Made by a program: the position numbers and the translations under genes. Below the pieces are notes generated by a model. It had not been told where the DNA came from and did no database searches. It worked only from the letters and a program-made list of their open reading frames with translations. A DNA stretch of 64,000 nucleotides, taken from contig NZ_VKDC01000026.1 of NCBI RefSeq assembly GCF_007097395.1, positions 41,333 to 105,332 of the forward strand, in the 5' to 3' direction. Source of the DNA: Fulvivirga sp. M361 (GTDB lineage Bacteria; Bacteroidota; Bacteroidia; Cytophagales; Cyclobacteriaceae). Shown here in pieces: positions 56,619-64,000 of this stretch (positions are counted from its first letter, which is position 1; each line of letters starts with the position of its first letter).

Positions 56619-58070
56619 TTAATCATTTTCTGATGTAAAAGGTCGTCCGGCTATGGTTACATTAGAAAACAAGAGATCCTCTGTATGTTGAAATTCGCTG
56701 TTTTCACCCGCCGTTCTGATCTTGATATTGTTTAAATAAATTCGTTTGATAAACTGATCGGGTACACCGACTATTTTGAAGGGTTTCATTTCCACATTTC
56801 CACAGGTAATATCAGAAACATAAAAGTCATTAAACGCGGTAGGAAAATGATTGCCCCTATATCCGTGATAGTCCATTCTGAAGATGAACATCGCCTCTCT
56901 ACAAGAGGAAATGGTTGTGTTTCGGATAAAAATGTTTTCCACCTGCCCGCCACGGTCCAGGTTACACTTAAAGTTTAAGGCATGTTTACCATCGGAAATG
57001 GTGTTATTCTCAGCAAACATATAGAACACACCACCACTCATTTCCGAGCCTATACACAATGCATTTACGCCACTCATTAATTGATTATTCCTGATAATAA
57101 TATTACGACTGGCAGGTCTTATCCAGGCATCCTGATCTCTTCCTGCTTTCACAGCGATGGCATCGTCATGTGTTTGTACGGTACATCCTTCTATAAGTAC
57201 ATCTTCACAGCTATCAGGATCAATGCCATCATCATTCAACGTATGCCCAAAAACTTTCAGGTTTCTTATGGTTATATTTTTGCTAAAAATAGGGTGTACG
57301 GTCCAGAAAGGGGAGTTTTTCGCCGTAAAGCCTTCGAGTAATACGTTGTTACATTCATAAAACTCTATCAACCCAGGACGCAGGTAATGCGATTTGGCAT
57401 CACCATAACCATCATCATTGCCATCACCATCCGCATCCATAAAGCCATTCCCAAATACACGATGATAGTCCGGGATGGTATCGTTTCCCATTTGACGTAG
57501 TCTTTTTTTATCTGGTTTTTGGAGCTTTCTCCACTCCTCGGACCAATGTGCTGCCGCACCATCAATGACCCCTTCTCCTGTAATGGCTATATTAGTTTGC
57601 CGATAGGCGTAAATAAGGGGAGAATAGTTATAACACACTGTTCCTTCCCATCTTACTTTTACTACAGGTAAATAGTCTCCGGCCTCCTGGCTAAAAAATA
57701 TCCTGGCCCCTTTGTCCAAATGCAAATTCACGTTACTCCTTAAGTGAATGGGTCCTTTTAAAAAGAATTGACCGGCCGGTACACGCACAGTACCTCCGCC
57801 TTCTTCAGAACACTTATTTATAGCCTGCATAAACACCGGGAGATCATTGGTAATCGAATCTCCCTTTGCTCCTGACAGCTTCACATCATATAGGTTAGAT
57901 CTGAATTGAGGTGGATTTATTCTGGCCATCAGGCTGTCTATGCTATTCCATGCTTTTGCCTCATAAGCCCGGGCAATTTCTAACGTAAAGGCTTTCTGTT
58001 GTTCTTTTTGAGGTGTAGTACAAACTATACACAGTAACAAGAGCGACAAACAAAGTAGTGCTTTAATCAT
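56619..58070 (-). CDS. GH28-family exo-polygalacturonase-like lipoprotein, active-site variants
   Basis: 483 residues. The signal peptide ends in Cys-Ile-Val-Cys, a lipobox. The beta helix shows the GH28 blocks: NDDGIDPDSCEDVLIEGC, HDDAIAVKAGRDQDAW, GSEMSGGVFYMFAEN and a following LDRGGQVENIF. The three acidic residues are kept, but the GHG motif is replaced by SGVNALCIG and RIK by NFK, so the catalytic His is missing. It may cleave galacturonate from the ends of oligomers or act on modified pectin. The gene is just upstream of the uronate operon in the same direction. Confidence 0.82.
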   Translation of the reverse strand: MIKALLCLSLLLLCIVCTTPQKEQQKAFTLEIARAYEAKAWNSIDSLMARINPPQFRSNLYDVKLSGAKGDSITNDLPVFMQAINKCSEEGGGTVRVPAGQFFLKGPIHLRSNVNLHLDKGARIFFSQEAGDYLPVVKVRWEGTVCYNYSPLIYAYRQTNIAITGEGVIDGAAAHWSEEWRKLQKPDKKRLRQMGNDTIPDYHRVFGNGFMDADGDGNDDGYGDAKSHYLRPGLIEFYECNNVLLEGFTAKNSPFWTVHPIFSKNITIRNLKVFGHTLNDDGIDPDSCEDVLIEGCTVQTHDDAIAVKAGRDQDAWIRPASRNIIIRNNQLMSGVNALCIGSEMSGGVFYMFAENNTISDGKHALNFKCNLDRGGQVENIFIRNTTISSCREAMFIFRMDYHGYRGNHFPTAFNDFYVSDITCGNVEMKPFKIVGVPDQFIKRIYLNNIKIRTAGENSEFQHTEDLLFSNVTIAGRPFTSEND

Positions 58071-58894
58071 AGTATTTTAAAATTATATCTGCACGATACG
58101 TGAAACTATTGGTTCCTTTGAAAGCAACAGCCTATTGTACACCTAAAATCATTAACCGGAAAACCGAGATACAAGGTTCACCGCATACTTTCATTCATAC
58201 TCTTAAAGACGATGGGTGATGGATTTTCCATTACGCAGGTGAGCTTTCAGGTTATCAGGTCAATCCTTAACCTGTACTGTTCATGGAGCTAAGGTCTAGC
58301 TTTAATCAATACTACTTTACAACTTGTAAGGTCTGTTGATCCATGAAATCTAAATCGACTAGCCATTACCAAAGCCGAACTTGCTCAAAACCTTCTTCCT
58401 GGAATTTAGTTGCTTAAACAGATACCCAGATTTAAGGAAAAAATAACAAGGCATATAATTTAGCCATTAAAAGCTGTTCTTTTCACTCATTGCAACTCAA
58501 TTATGCAGAACATCTGTTAAATGGCAGAAATGCCATACCTATTCATTACCTAATGCTTATCCTTCCCATTTTTAGAAATAGACATAGGCAGATACATACT
58601 GTTTTAAGGTCAACATCTCAACACGTGTTTTAAGCCTGGTTTGTTCACACCTTTCATTCTCATTAAATCCATCAATTGCCCTTCGGAATACTGGCAAACG
58701 AAGGAATTTGATCTGCTTATGACTGAATTATTACATCCACTCATTTTATAATTGACTAAGAACAGATAAATTCCTCATTGGCTTCCGCATTACATATCTC
58801 AAAATTGAGCCCAACGTTACCTGTTCTTAGTTGCCTGATGTTATAGCTGAGAAGGAGCTTGAGTTTATTTGTACCAAATTGGCTATTCCCTTAT
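58071..58894. other. Gene-poor stretch between GH28 and the second T9SS cassette
   Basis: About 820 bases without an ORF that I can support. A 43-codon stop-free frame on the minus strand near 58740-58880 (with LKLLLSYNIRQLRTG and NFEICNAEANEEF) has no start codon and could be chance or a remnant. No RNA gene was recognised. Confidence 0.4.
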
Positions 58895-61108
58895 TTAGTA
58901 CTTTATTATTTTAAACTCCGTTCGCCTGTTTTTCTGATGTTCATCTTTGGAGCATTTTACCCCGTCTGAACACCGGTTGATCAATTGGCTTTCTCCATAC
59001 CCTTTACCGGTTATCCGATTTTTACTTATGCCTTTAGAAACGACATATTCAGCGGAAGCTTTGGCCCTATTGTCTGAGAGTCTTTCATTAGAAGAGGCGC
59101 TCCCACGACTATCGGTATGCGATCCCAGTTCTATCTCGATGGTAGGATTTTCCTTCATTATTTTTACGATCTTATCGAGTTCCATGGCAGCATCCGTTCT
59201 AATGTTGTACTTGCCCAGGTCAAAGTATATGGGATTAATATCAATAAGCTTACCTATGTCTGTACCTACATCAATTTTATCCATGCGGATGTTGAGAAAC
59301 TCGTTAAGATTGATTGTTCCAGGCTCTTTCAGTTCGGTATTGTAGGTCATCATTTTAGAGAGGTAACCTTCCCGTTCCAGCTTTATCTGGTAACTTATCC
59401 GGTCGTTGAGCTCTTTATCTTCTATGCTTTTGAAGAATTCCCCCTTATTATCAGTAGTGACGTTCAGAGCTTGTTTTCCAGTCATGTTATCAATCATGGT
59501 CACCTTTACACCTTCAATAGCCTGTCCCGATCCTTTCTCTTTTATAGTACCCAAAAGGTTAAAGCCATAATCTGGTTTGAGATTGAGGTTTTTGATCCAA
59601 TCCAGTTTAGTGTTATCGTTGATATCCACTTGTGCATTGTTCGATAGATATTCTTCTTTGGTTACTTCAAGCGTGTATTGTGTTTCCGGGTCTACCAAAA
59701 AAAAGTATTCTCCTTTCGCATTGGTAATGGCTTGCTCCAAAACTTTACCATCGGGCCCTTTAAGGCTTACTGCTGCGTTGGATAGTGGCTGTTTCTTATC
59801 ACTATCAGCGATCACCCCCTTAAGCGTGTAGCTTCGGAGAAGTGGTCCGGTCGAAGTAAAGGAATAAATATCATCGTTATTTTTACTCCCCTCCCTGTTA
59901 CTGGAAAAGTAGCCTTTACCCGCACGGATGATCAACCCAAAATCATCAAAACTGCTATTGAGTGGTTTCCCTAAATTTACGGGTATCGACTTATCCAGCT
60001 TCTCCAGGTCAATGCCGAACTGATCCAGGCCCCCAAAGCCGCCGTGACCATTGCTGGCGAAAAAAAGCTGATTTTCATCAGAAACGAAGGGGAACATCTC
60101 GTTTCCTTTCGTGTTCACTGTTTTTCCCATATTTTCAGGTTCTGACCATTCTCCTTCTACCCACTTTGACCAATACAGATCCGTACCCCCATACCCTCCG
60201 GGCATATCAGAGACAAAGATCAAGAGTGTTCCATCTTCCGTTACTGTAGGATGGCCCACTGAATATTCAGAGCTATTGTATTTAAACTTTAAAGGTTTAT
60301 TCCATGTGCCGTCTGCATTTTTAGAAGAGGTATACAATTTCAGTTTCGTAATGCCTTCACTACTTCTGCCCAGGGAGCCAAAGTAGTCATTCCGGGTAAA
60401 GATCATCCGAGTAGCGTTGCTATATATTGCCATAGGGCCTTCATGGTATTTCGAATTGATCTGCTTATGGAATGCCTCTATTGTTCCGGAGGGGTCTGCC
60501 AGGTAAATGTTAAGGTATTCCGATTTATCCCAATTGAATAGGTTGGGCAATGCTTTATTTTGCTCACGTGCGGATACAAATAACACCTGGTCACCTTCAT
60601 AAAATGTGGGACTGAAGTCAGATGCACCGGAGTTAAAGCCGGTCAAGGTAATGGTAACCTGTTTCGACCGATCTTCCTGGTTGGTGAGATTGTCGATTGC
60701 CTCAATTTTCATGTCAGGTCGATTATCCTCACTGGTAAAAGTGTCGTATTTTTTATACCATTTTTTGGCATCCTCATAATTTTCCATGCTGCTCAGAGCT
60801 TCAGCATAGTGTAAATAAGCCAAAGGTTCTGACACTTGACTTTCTAGTGCTTTGGCATACCACTCTGATGAGCTCGCCGGGTCGTTCAGTTTTCTATAGC
60901 TATCCGCTATTTTTAATACAATTCCCGGCTTATCCGTTTTGTCCAGGGCGATCTTGTATTGATCGATGGCTTGTGTGTAGGCAAATTCATTGAAAAGTTC
61001 GTCTCCTCGCTGCTCACTTGTTTTGAACAGATTGCCTATTTGACCATCAGCGTGCCCGGATATCAGAATGGCAAACAAGAGAAGTTTGATTTTACTTTTG
61101 GCTTTCAT
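58895..61108 (-). CDS. TPR-PD40-OmpA family protein of a T9SS cassette (PorE-like)
   Basis: 737 residues with a signal peptide (about 1-22). TPR-like helices (about 30-140) are followed by a PD40 propeller (about 160-430: VLFVSAREQNKALPN, FVSDMPGGYGGTDLYWSK, FASNGHGGFGGLDQF), two carboxypeptidase regulatory-like domains (about 435-520 and 525-615) and an OmpA-like peptidoglycan-binding domain (about 620-737: YFDLGKYNIR, LGSHTDSRGSASSNERLSDNRA). The OmpA part should bind the wall and the propeller faces the SprF-type partner. It begins 2 bases after SprF, so it is in the same operon. Confidence 0.93.
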   Translation of the reverse strand: MKAKSKIKLLLFAILISGHADGQIGNLFKTSEQRGDELFNEFAYTQAIDQYKIALDKTDKPGIVLKIADSYRKLNDPASSSEWYAKALESQVSEPLAYLHYAEALSSMENYEDAKKWYKKYDTFTSEDNRPDMKIEAIDNLTNQEDRSKQVTITLTGFNSGASDFSPTFYEGDQVLFVSAREQNKALPNLFNWDKSEYLNIYLADPSGTIEAFHKQINSKYHEGPMAIYSNATRMIFTRNDYFGSLGRSSEGITKLKLYTSSKNADGTWNKPLKFKYNSSEYSVGHPTVTEDGTLLIFVSDMPGGYGGTDLYWSKWVEGEWSEPENMGKTVNTKGNEMFPFVSDENQLFFASNGHGGFGGLDQFGIDLEKLDKSIPVNLGKPLNSSFDDFGLIIRAGKGYFSSNREGSKNNDDIYSFTSTGPLLRSYTLKGVIADSDKKQPLSNAAVSLKGPDGKVLEQAITNAKGEYFFLVDPETQYTLEVTKEEYLSNNAQVDINDNTKLDWIKNLNLKPDYGFNLLGTIKEKGSGQAIEGVKVTMIDNMTGKQALNVTTDNKGEFFKSIEDKELNDRISYQIKLEREGYLSKMMTYNTELKEPGTINLNEFLNIRMDKIDVGTDIGKLIDINPIYFDLGKYNIRTDAAMELDKIVKIMKENPTIEIELGSHTDSRGSASSNERLSDNRAKASAEYVVSKGISKNRITGKGYGESQLINRCSDGVKCSKDEHQKNRRTEFKIIKY

Positions 61109-61110
61109 AA

Positions 61111-62019
61111 TTAAAAATATCTTGGGGTAATGATCCTTGATTTATTGGAGCCAAAGCGATAATTCACCATAAATTCGTGTGAACCTCCGTTAACTCTTCT
61201 TAGCTCAGAAGTGGTGGCAAAATCATAGGCGTAGCCGAATTGTAATTTTGGGGTAACTTGAAACTGAACCAGTGCATCAAAGGAATCAAAGGATCTCCAC
61301 GATACACCCAACCATACTATATCGTGAATGAGAAAATTCGCATTCACATCAAATTCCAAAGGTGCTCCATCCACAGCTTTTACCAGAATATTGGGTTTTA
61401 ACTTTAGTGAACGGCTCAGGTCAAAGACGTAACCCACTGTGCCGAAGTAGTGCCTTACAATTCTTGAATCTGAGTCCGGGTTGTCTCGGTCAAATTCATT
61501 CTCAAGGAGTTGAGGAACGGATATACCCGCATAAAAACGATCTGAATATATGTAGGTACCAAAACCAAAATTACCCTGTGATTCGGAAACATCTATTCCA
61601 ACCTGATCATTTTCAAAAGCTTCACTTAACCTGGCATCAAAGAAAGTTACTCCTCCCTGCAACCCAAAGGACAATTTTATGTTTTCGCTGACTGGAATAC
61701 GATAAGCATAGGACAAATAGGCTCCCGTTTGATCGGTAACACCAATCTCATCGTGCAGCAAAACCAGCCCAAGTGCGAACCGCTGATTGACCACCGGAGA
61801 ATGCAGACTGAAGGTCTGCGTGCTGGGCGCCCCATCAATTCCGGTCCACTGTTCTCTCGCCAGCGCCGTAGCGCTTACGGTTTCATGGGAACCTGCGTAT
61901 GCAGGGTTAAGCACCAGGCCATTGAACATGTATTGAGTGAACATGGCCTGCTGCTGAGCATAACCCACCTGGCATAACCATAACAGCGCTATGTATATTG
62001 TTGATCTTTTCATTGTCAT
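61111..62019 (-). CDS. PorP/SprF family T9SS outer-membrane protein
   Basis: 302 residues. Signal peptide ends near residue 21 (GYAQ) and is followed at once by the signature AMFTQYMFNGLVLNPAYAGSHE. The rest is a beta barrel with SATALAREQWTGIDGAPSTQTF, FGLQGGVTFFDARL and KPNILVKAVDGAPLEFDVNANF, as in the CHU/gliding SprF group. It should hold or attach the adjacent type B adhesin. The downstream PD40-OmpA gene is 2 bases away and the adhesin stop is 5 bases upstream of its start. Confidence 0.95.
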   Translation of the reverse strand: MTMKRSTIYIALLWLCQVGYAQQQAMFTQYMFNGLVLNPAYAGSHETVSATALAREQWTGIDGAPSTQTFSLHSPVVNQRFALGLVLLHDEIGVTDQTGAYLSYAYRIPVSENIKLSFGLQGGVTFFDARLSEAFENDQVGIDVSESQGNFGFGTYIYSDRFYAGISVPQLLENEFDRDNPDSDSRIVRHYFGTVGYVFDLSRSLKLKPNILVKAVDGAPLEFDVNANFLIHDIVWLGVSWRSFDSFDALVQFQVTPKLQFGYAYDFATTSELRRVNGGSHEFMVNYRFGSNKSRIITPRYF

Positions 62020-62024
62020 TATTA

Positions 62025-64000
62025 TTATCTTTTGAGAATTACAAATCCATTAAGAGGGGCGCTGCCATCTCCCAGATCGATGAGATAGAAATAGGTACCA
62101 TCAGGCACTTCACTGCCAATCGTCAGGATACCATCGGACTGACCAATCCATGCCCGATCCACATTATTGTAGCTTTCTATTTTTATAATTTCATTTCCCC
62201 ATCTGTTAAAGACGTGCACTACATTGCCAGGGTAGTTCTCAATGTTAGGAATCTGCCATGAAGGGTTTTCACCATCACCATTCGGTGAGAATCCCTTCTT
62301 TGGTATCACGGCCTGGCCTTCTGTACAATCATCAGCATCCAGGTAATCCGGCATTCCGTCCAGGTCACAATCATCATTGGTCAGGTCCCCATCATCATTG
62401 GCATCCTCCTGCATAGTGGGGATTCCGTCTCCGTCGTCGTCATTGTCCAGATAGTCGGGGGTGCCATCCTCATTAGTATCGTCATCTGTCAGATCTCCAT
62501 TATTATTTCGGTCTTCGCCCGTGTTCGGTATTCCATCTCCATCGGCATCTTCATCACAGGGATCTCCGAGCCCATCAGCATCAGTGTCCGTTTGCTGATC
62601 ATTAGGCACATCGGGACAGTTATCTGATACGTCCGCGATTCCATCATCATCACTGTCAATAGCAACAATCAATTCATCTGTAGTGACATCGGCCCTGCTA
62701 TCAGAACCATTGCTGTTCACCACTGCGATATCATATGTACCATCAGACAGGGGTGTGGTCAAACCGGTCAGGTCAAGCGACCAGTTCCCGCTGCCATCGA
62801 TAATCAGCTCCGGGTCTGTACCCAATACATAGATCACTCCATTGACTGTAACTTCGAGTTCTGTGGCGTTGAGCTCATCCCAGGTTCCTGTAATGAAAGG
62901 TAGCCCGTCATTACTTGCGAAGGCGTTGACAGTGGGCTCAGTGATTGTTGTGTTGAACAGAGTGATTGCCTGGGTTGCGGCTGTATTATCATTACCCGCG
63001 TCATCTTGAGCTACCCCATCTGCCACGTCAATGGTAATATCACCATTGCCATCGGGTGTGATATCTGCCGTGTAGGTATTGCCATCGACCGTCACAAAAT
63101 TCGAGGCACTGCCATTTCCAACACTGATATCGGCCAACGAAAAACCTGTTACATCTTCGCTGAACTCAATGGTCACATTATAGCTCGCTGTGCTGTTGAC
63201 TAATGCAGGCTCCCCCTGGATATCCACTGTCGGAGCGGTGTTATCAAACAGCGTTACCGTCTGGGTAGCGGCCGTGTTGTCATTGCCTGCACCGTCCTGC
63301 GCTGCCGCCGTGGCTACGTCAATCGTGATGTCACCCGTACCGTCCGGGGTAATGTCTGCCGTGTAAGTATTGCCGTCAATAGCCACCAGGTTGGAGGCGG
63401 AACCGTTGCCAACACTGATATCGGCCAACGAAAAACCTGTTACATCTTCGCTGAACTCAATGGTCACATTATAGCTCGCTGTGCTGTTGACTAATGCAGG
63501 CTCCCCCTGGATATCCACTGTCGGAGCGGTGTTATCAAACAGCGTTACCGCCTGAGTGGCGGCCATGTTGTCATTGCCAGCGCCGTCCTGCGCTGCCGCT
63601 GTGGCTACGTCAATCGTGATGTCACCCGTACCGTCCGGGGTAATGTCTGCCGTGTAGGTATTGCCATCGACCGCCACAAAATTCGAGGCACTGCCATTTC
63701 CAACACTGATATCGGCCAACGAAAAGCCTGTTACATCTTCACTGAACTCAATGGTCACATTATAGCTCGCCGTGCTGTTGACTAATGCAGGTTCACCCTG
63801 AATATCCACTGTCGGAGCAGTGTTATCAAACAGCGTTACCGCCTGGGTAGCGGCCGTGTTGTCATTGCCTGCACCGTCCTGCGCTGCCGCCGTGGCTACG
63901 TCAATCGTGATGTCACCCGTACCGTCCGGGGTAATGTCTGCCGTGTAGGTATTGCCATCGACCGCCACAAAATTCGAGGCACTGCCATTTCCAACACTGA
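62025..64000 (-). CDS. Long repeat adhesin of T9SS with Ca-binding TSP3 and type B domain (5' end outside window)
   Basis: The frame is open from the right edge to a stop at 62025, giving the last 658 residues. From N to C: at least three full and one diverged 97-residue Ig-like repeats (each with VTIEFSEDVTGFSLADISVGNGSAS), a further beta domain with TVNGVIYVLGTDPE, about 100 residues of thrombospondin type 3 repeats (DSDDDGIADVSDNCPD, DADGDGIPNTGED, DDDGDGIPTMQED) that bind calcium, and the gliding-motility C-terminal domain (KKGFSPNGDGENPSWQIPNIENYPGNVVHVFNRWGNEI). It is exported by T9SS and probably a very long surface adhesin stiffened by calcium. A GTG at 63966-63968 is not the start. 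Confidence 0.92.
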   Translation of the reverse strand, partial: SVGNGSASNFVAVDGNTYTADITPDGTGDITIDVATAAAQDGAGNDNTAATQAVTLFDNTAPTVDIQGEPALVNSTASYNVTIEFSEDVTGFSLADISVGNGSASNFVAVDGNTYTADITPDGTGDITIDVATAAAQDGAGNDNMAATQAVTLFDNTAPTVDIQGEPALVNSTASYNVTIEFSEDVTGFSLADISVGNGSASNLVAIDGNTYTADITPDGTGDITIDVATAAAQDGAGNDNTAATQTVTLFDNTAPTVDIQGEPALVNSTASYNVTIEFSEDVTGFSLADISVGNGSASNFVTVDGNTYTADITPDGNGDITIDVADGVAQDDAGNDNTAATQAITLFNTTITEPTVNAFASNDGLPFITGTWDELNATELEVTVNGVIYVLGTDPELIIDGSGNWSLDLTGLTTPLSDGTYDIAVVNSNGSDSRADVTTDELIVAIDSDDDGIADVSDNCPDVPNDQQTDTDADGLGDPCDEDADGDGIPNTGEDRNNNGDLTDDDTNEDGTPDYLDNDDDGDGIPTMQEDANDDGDLTNDDCDLDGMPDYLDADDCTEGQAVIPKKGFSPNGDGENPSWQIPNIENYPGNVVHVFNRWGNEIIKIESYNNVDRAWIGQSDGILTIGSEVPDGTYFYLIDLGDGSAPLNGFVILKR
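62955..64000. repeat. 291-bp tandem repeats within the adhesin gene
   Basis: Landmark sequences recur exactly 291 bases apart (for example starts at 63121, 63412, 63703 and 63994), equal to 97 codons. Three copies are nearly identical; the one nearest the C-terminal part is diverged. Copies share long identical blocks while differing in others, a mosaic typical of gene conversion. Confidence 0.93.

Noticed and set aside
62955..64000. Regular repeats that might suggest a CRISPR array
   Set aside because: The units are 291 bases, in frame with an adhesin gene and near-identical over their full length, with no spacer pattern and no cas genes.

Overview
This window looks like chromosomal DNA of a free-living, probably marine, member of the Bacteroidota, order Cytophagales or close. 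The evidence is type IX secretion (T9SS) cargo with gliding-motility-type C-terminal domains, PorP/SprF proteins, PD40/OmpA lipoprotein-like partners, FtsX-type ABC permeases with a PadR-linked prefix domain, a DUF6249 protein beside an ECF sigma factor, and a TAnnTTTG promoter box. It has no phage, insertion sequence, CRISPR array or rRNA; one tRNA-Leu is present.

Layout: 1-8.5 kb holds general functions: an SLC13 carboxylate/anion symporter, two acetyltransferase or DUF genes, a histidine-kinase-like protein without ATPase domain, a Nudix hydrolase, an intact FtsX permease, a tautomerase and an AttH/CrtC-like lipoprotein. 8.8-13.4 kb is stress related: two Hsp20 chaperones with small ORFs between them, DUF6249, an ECF sigma factor and its probable anti-sigma factor. 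13.4-20 kb carries an M42 aminopeptidase, a class A penicillin-binding protein and a T9SS cargo protein. 20.5-29.7 kb is a tightly overlapping five-gene T9SS adhesin cassette (adhesin, PorP/SprF, TPR/PD40 protein, YfiR, TPR protein) with a recognisable promoter and terminator. 30-36.8 kb holds 1-Cys peroxiredoxin, a DUF4914 P-loop protein, catalase-peroxidase KatG, an eroded secreted-protein gene and a SnoaL-like protein.

37.4-58.1 kb is a hexuronate/pectin catabolic region in two blocks, both on the minus strand. Block 1 is DUF4861-kduI-kduD, preceded by palindromes and a Nudix-type regulator whose catalytic box is degenerate. Block 2 is a nine-gene run: SDR fructuronate reductase, uxuA, uxaC, TRAP transporter dctPQM, a GH28 protein, a Tat-exported lipoprotein and uxaA, with a second GH28 gene just upstream. 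Together the enzymes would turn glucuronate, and part of the galacturonate branch, plus unsaturated pectin products, into 2-keto-3-deoxygluconate; KDG kinase, KDPG aldolase, SusC/SusD and pectate lyases are not in the window. Between the blocks lie a VOC protein, an AraC regulator, a clearly broken FtsX permease and two tandem PadR regulators.

58.9-64 kb is a second T9SS cassette (long repeat adhesin running off the right edge, PorP/SprF, TPR-PD40-OmpA protein). Its adhesin contains near-identical 291-bp repeats. The most interesting items are the two parallel adhesin/SprF/PD40 cassettes (one with YfiR and a protein that seems to have lost its OmpA domain), the TRAP-based uronate operon with its atypical GH28 proteins, the likely operator system of the kduI operon, and several decayed genes.
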